A stretch of DNA of 6,160 bases, taken from contig JAITVC010000155.1 of NCBI GenBank assembly GCA_031286005.1, positions 1 to 6,160 on the forward strand, read 5' to 3'. This DNA comes from Bacteroidales bacterium (GTDB lineage Bacteria > Bacteroidota > Bacteroidia > Bacteroidales > P3). Both the position numbers and the translations under genes were made by a program. Shown here in pieces: positions 4,747-6,160 of the stretch (position 1 is the stretch's first letter; the number at the start of each line of letters is the position of its first letter). Below the pieces are notes generated by a model. The model ran no database searches. It saw only the letters and a list, made by a program, of their open reading frames with translations, and was not told the DNA's origin.

Positions 4747-6160
4747 GTGGATTATCAAATATTCATCAAAGGCGAAGATAGAACCGACAGAATTAAAGAT
4801 TGGAGTCGAGTTGGCGACAGAATACAAATTGTTTATTCTGATGGCAAATCGTATATGTATGGTAAAGATAACGTTGAAATAATAGAATCTGCATTGCTTG
4901 ATAAAAAAGGAAATAATGTTTTTGAATATTTGAAACGTATTGCGACCGTAGTCAGTTTGGAGAACGAGCAAGTTGGAAACATATTAGAACATCAATACAG
5001 TAAAATTGATTTTGTGAGTTCCAAAAGCGTTTTAGCAAATTTTCTAACAGCAAAATTGCCTGAAAGTCAGAAAACTATTTCTAATGTTATTTTCCCCTTT
5101 GGCTACAACGAAAGCCAGAAAATTGCCGTTGAAAAAGCACTTGCTAACGATTTGAGTATTGTTGAAGGGCCTCCGGGAACAGGTAAAACGCAAACCATTT
5201 TGAATATTATTGCGAATGCAGTTAGGCTGGGCGAAAGCGTTGCGGTTGTATCGGGCAATAATTCGGCGACCAAAAATGTGCAGGAAAAATTGGAAAAATA
5301 CAACGTTGATTTTATTTCTGCCTATCTTGGAAGTGTTGAAAATAAGAGGGTGTTTATTGACAATCAAGAGAAAAAATCTTTGCCAAATATAAAAGAATGG
5401 GAGTTGAGTCAAGGGAAAAAGAATGAGATAGAAACAAATCTACAACTTTTATCTTCGCAACTTGACGAAAAATTAAGGCAGAAAAACAGATTAGCGGAAC
5501 TTCGGCAAATGCGTGATGCTTTATTGATTGAATATAAGCATTTTGACAAGAATTACCATGCCGGCAAATCTGATTTATATGATGATTTTCTCAAAAATAA
5601 AAATTCTGATAAAATTGCAGAAATTGCGATATTTGTTGAAAACTACAAGTTCAGAGAAAAACACGACAATTGGTATAAGGTTATAAAATGGTTTGAGCGA
5701 TTGAAACTTTATTTTAGGTACGGAATAATTGACAAAGCAGCATTCAAAGATAAAACTGAAATTTTTATCTCTATTTGTCATGATCAATTTTATACCAAAA
5801 AGATAGAGGAAATAACGACCGAAATTGACAGCATCGAAAAAGAGTTGAAATATTTTGATTTTGAAGAAAAAATGAAAAGATATTCCGAATTTTCCATGCA
5901 ATTTTTTCGTGATAAACTTGCCTCAAAATATGCGGACAAGGATAGACAGGTTTTTTCACAAAACGAACTTTGGAAAGATCCAAACAAATTTATAGAAGAA
6001 TACCCTGTTATTTTAAGTACAACTTACTCATTGCGAAGTAGCTTGTCGTCAAAAACAATATACGATTATGTAATAATTGATGAATCTTCGCAAGTAAATC
6101 TTGCCACAGGCGCATTGGCTTTGTCCTGTGCACGCAAAGCAGTTATTGTCGGTGATTTGA
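4747..6160 (+). CDS. Superfamily 1 (Upf1/Dna2-like) helicase, N-terminal part; continues beyond right edge
   Basis: The first 471 codons of an ATP-dependent DNA or RNA helicase. No ATG lies between the in-frame stop at 4732 and residue 37, and the peptide before that ATG looks like real protein (IFIKGEDRTDRIKDWSRVGD), so GTG at 4747 is the chosen start. Residues 1-45 look like a small beta-rich module. A Q-motif-like GYNESQKIAVEKAL is at 119-132, Walker A GPPGTGKT at 141-148 (K147 and T148 bind ATP/Mg), motif Ia VAVVSGNNSATKNV at 165-178, ILSTTYSL at 422-429, motif II VIIDESSQV at 442-450 (D445/E446), and the beginning of motif III (VGDL, 468-471) at the edge. Between Ia and ILSTTYSL is an insertion of about 240 residues with charged, coiled-coil-like helices near 219-263 and 349-378. 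It is transcribed away from rpsO on its own promoter and is A/T-rich compared with pnp. Function could be repair, RNA metabolism or phage defence; the C-terminal domain needed to decide is outside the window. Confidence 0.88.
   Translation, partial: MDYQIFIKGEDRTDRIKDWSRVGDRIQIVYSDGKSYMYGKDNVEIIESALLDKKGNNVFEYLKRIATVVSLENEQVGNILEHQYSKIDFVSSKSVLANFLTAKLPESQKTISNVIFPFGYNESQKIAVEKALANDLSIVEGPPGTGKTQTILNIIANAVRLGESVAVVSGNNSATKNVQEKLEKYNVDFISAYLGSVENKRVFIDNQEKKSLPNIKEWELSQGKKNEIETNLQLLSSQLDEKLRQKNRLAELRQMRDALLIEYKHFDKNYHAGKSDLYDDFLKNKNSDKIAEIAIFVENYKFREKHDNWYKVIKWFERLKLYFRYGIIDKAAFKDKTEIFISICHDQFYTKKIEEITTEIDSIEKELKYFDFEEKMKRYSEFSMQFFRDKLASKYADKDRQVFSQNELWKDPNKFIEEYPVILSTTYSLRSSLSSKTIYDYVIIDESSQVNLATGALALSCARKAVIVGDL

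Noticed and set aside
4630..5987. Minus-strand open frames opposite the helicase (for example 4630-4971, 5044-5412, 5575-5901)
   Set aside because: Their compositions (Phe/Ile/Asn-rich) are typical of the reverse of A/T-rich coding DNA, and the plus strand has intact helicase motifs.

Overview
The window looks like a chromosomal segment from a member of the Bacteroidota (Bacteroidetes). The reasons are Bacteroidota-type promoter boxes (TAnnTTTG, two of them with a TTG exactly 20 nt upstream), A-rich leaders without Shine-Dalgarno sequences, and the style of the encoded proteins. I cannot name the genus from the sequence alone.

Layout. Three genes on the minus strand read from about 4026 down to the left edge. 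They are rpsO (ribosomal protein S15, 3975-3706), pnp (polynucleotide phosphorylase, 3612-1366) and a secreted MltD-like lytic transglycosylase with a LysM domain (1316 to beyond position 1). The rpsO-pnp pairing is the widely conserved order. The 93-nt gap between them holds a long imperfect hairpin that is better paired in the transcribed strand than in its complement. The transglycosylase follows pnp after 49 nt and has its own -7 box, so it may be read both by read-through and on its own.

Positions 3976-4746 contain no convincing protein gene. From left to right they hold the rpsO promoter, a degenerate array with an 11-nt period (about 4090-4243), a stretch almost free of C (4242-4338), a 60-bp direct repeat (4351-4450), and a hairpin-bearing block (about 4484-4640) whose minus-strand reading frames look like a decayed or dispersed repeat. 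At the right end of this gap is a plus-strand promoter.

On the plus strand, from a GTG at 4747 to beyond the right edge, lies the N-terminal 471 codons of a superfamily 1 (Upf1/Dna2-like) helicase. It has an intact Walker A and DESSQ motif II and a long helical insertion between motifs Ia and II. It is transcribed away from the rpsO-pnp unit and is visibly richer in A+T.

How the genes work together: S15 and PNPase link ribosome assembly with RNA turnover. The transglycosylase remodels peptidoglycan and has no obvious mechanistic link to them. The helicase is separated by repeat-rich DNA and may belong to an accessory segment. I see no CRISPR array, tRNA, rRNA, insertion-sequence transposase or complete novel system. 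The most unusual material is the 11-nt periodic array and the repeat block next to the helicase.
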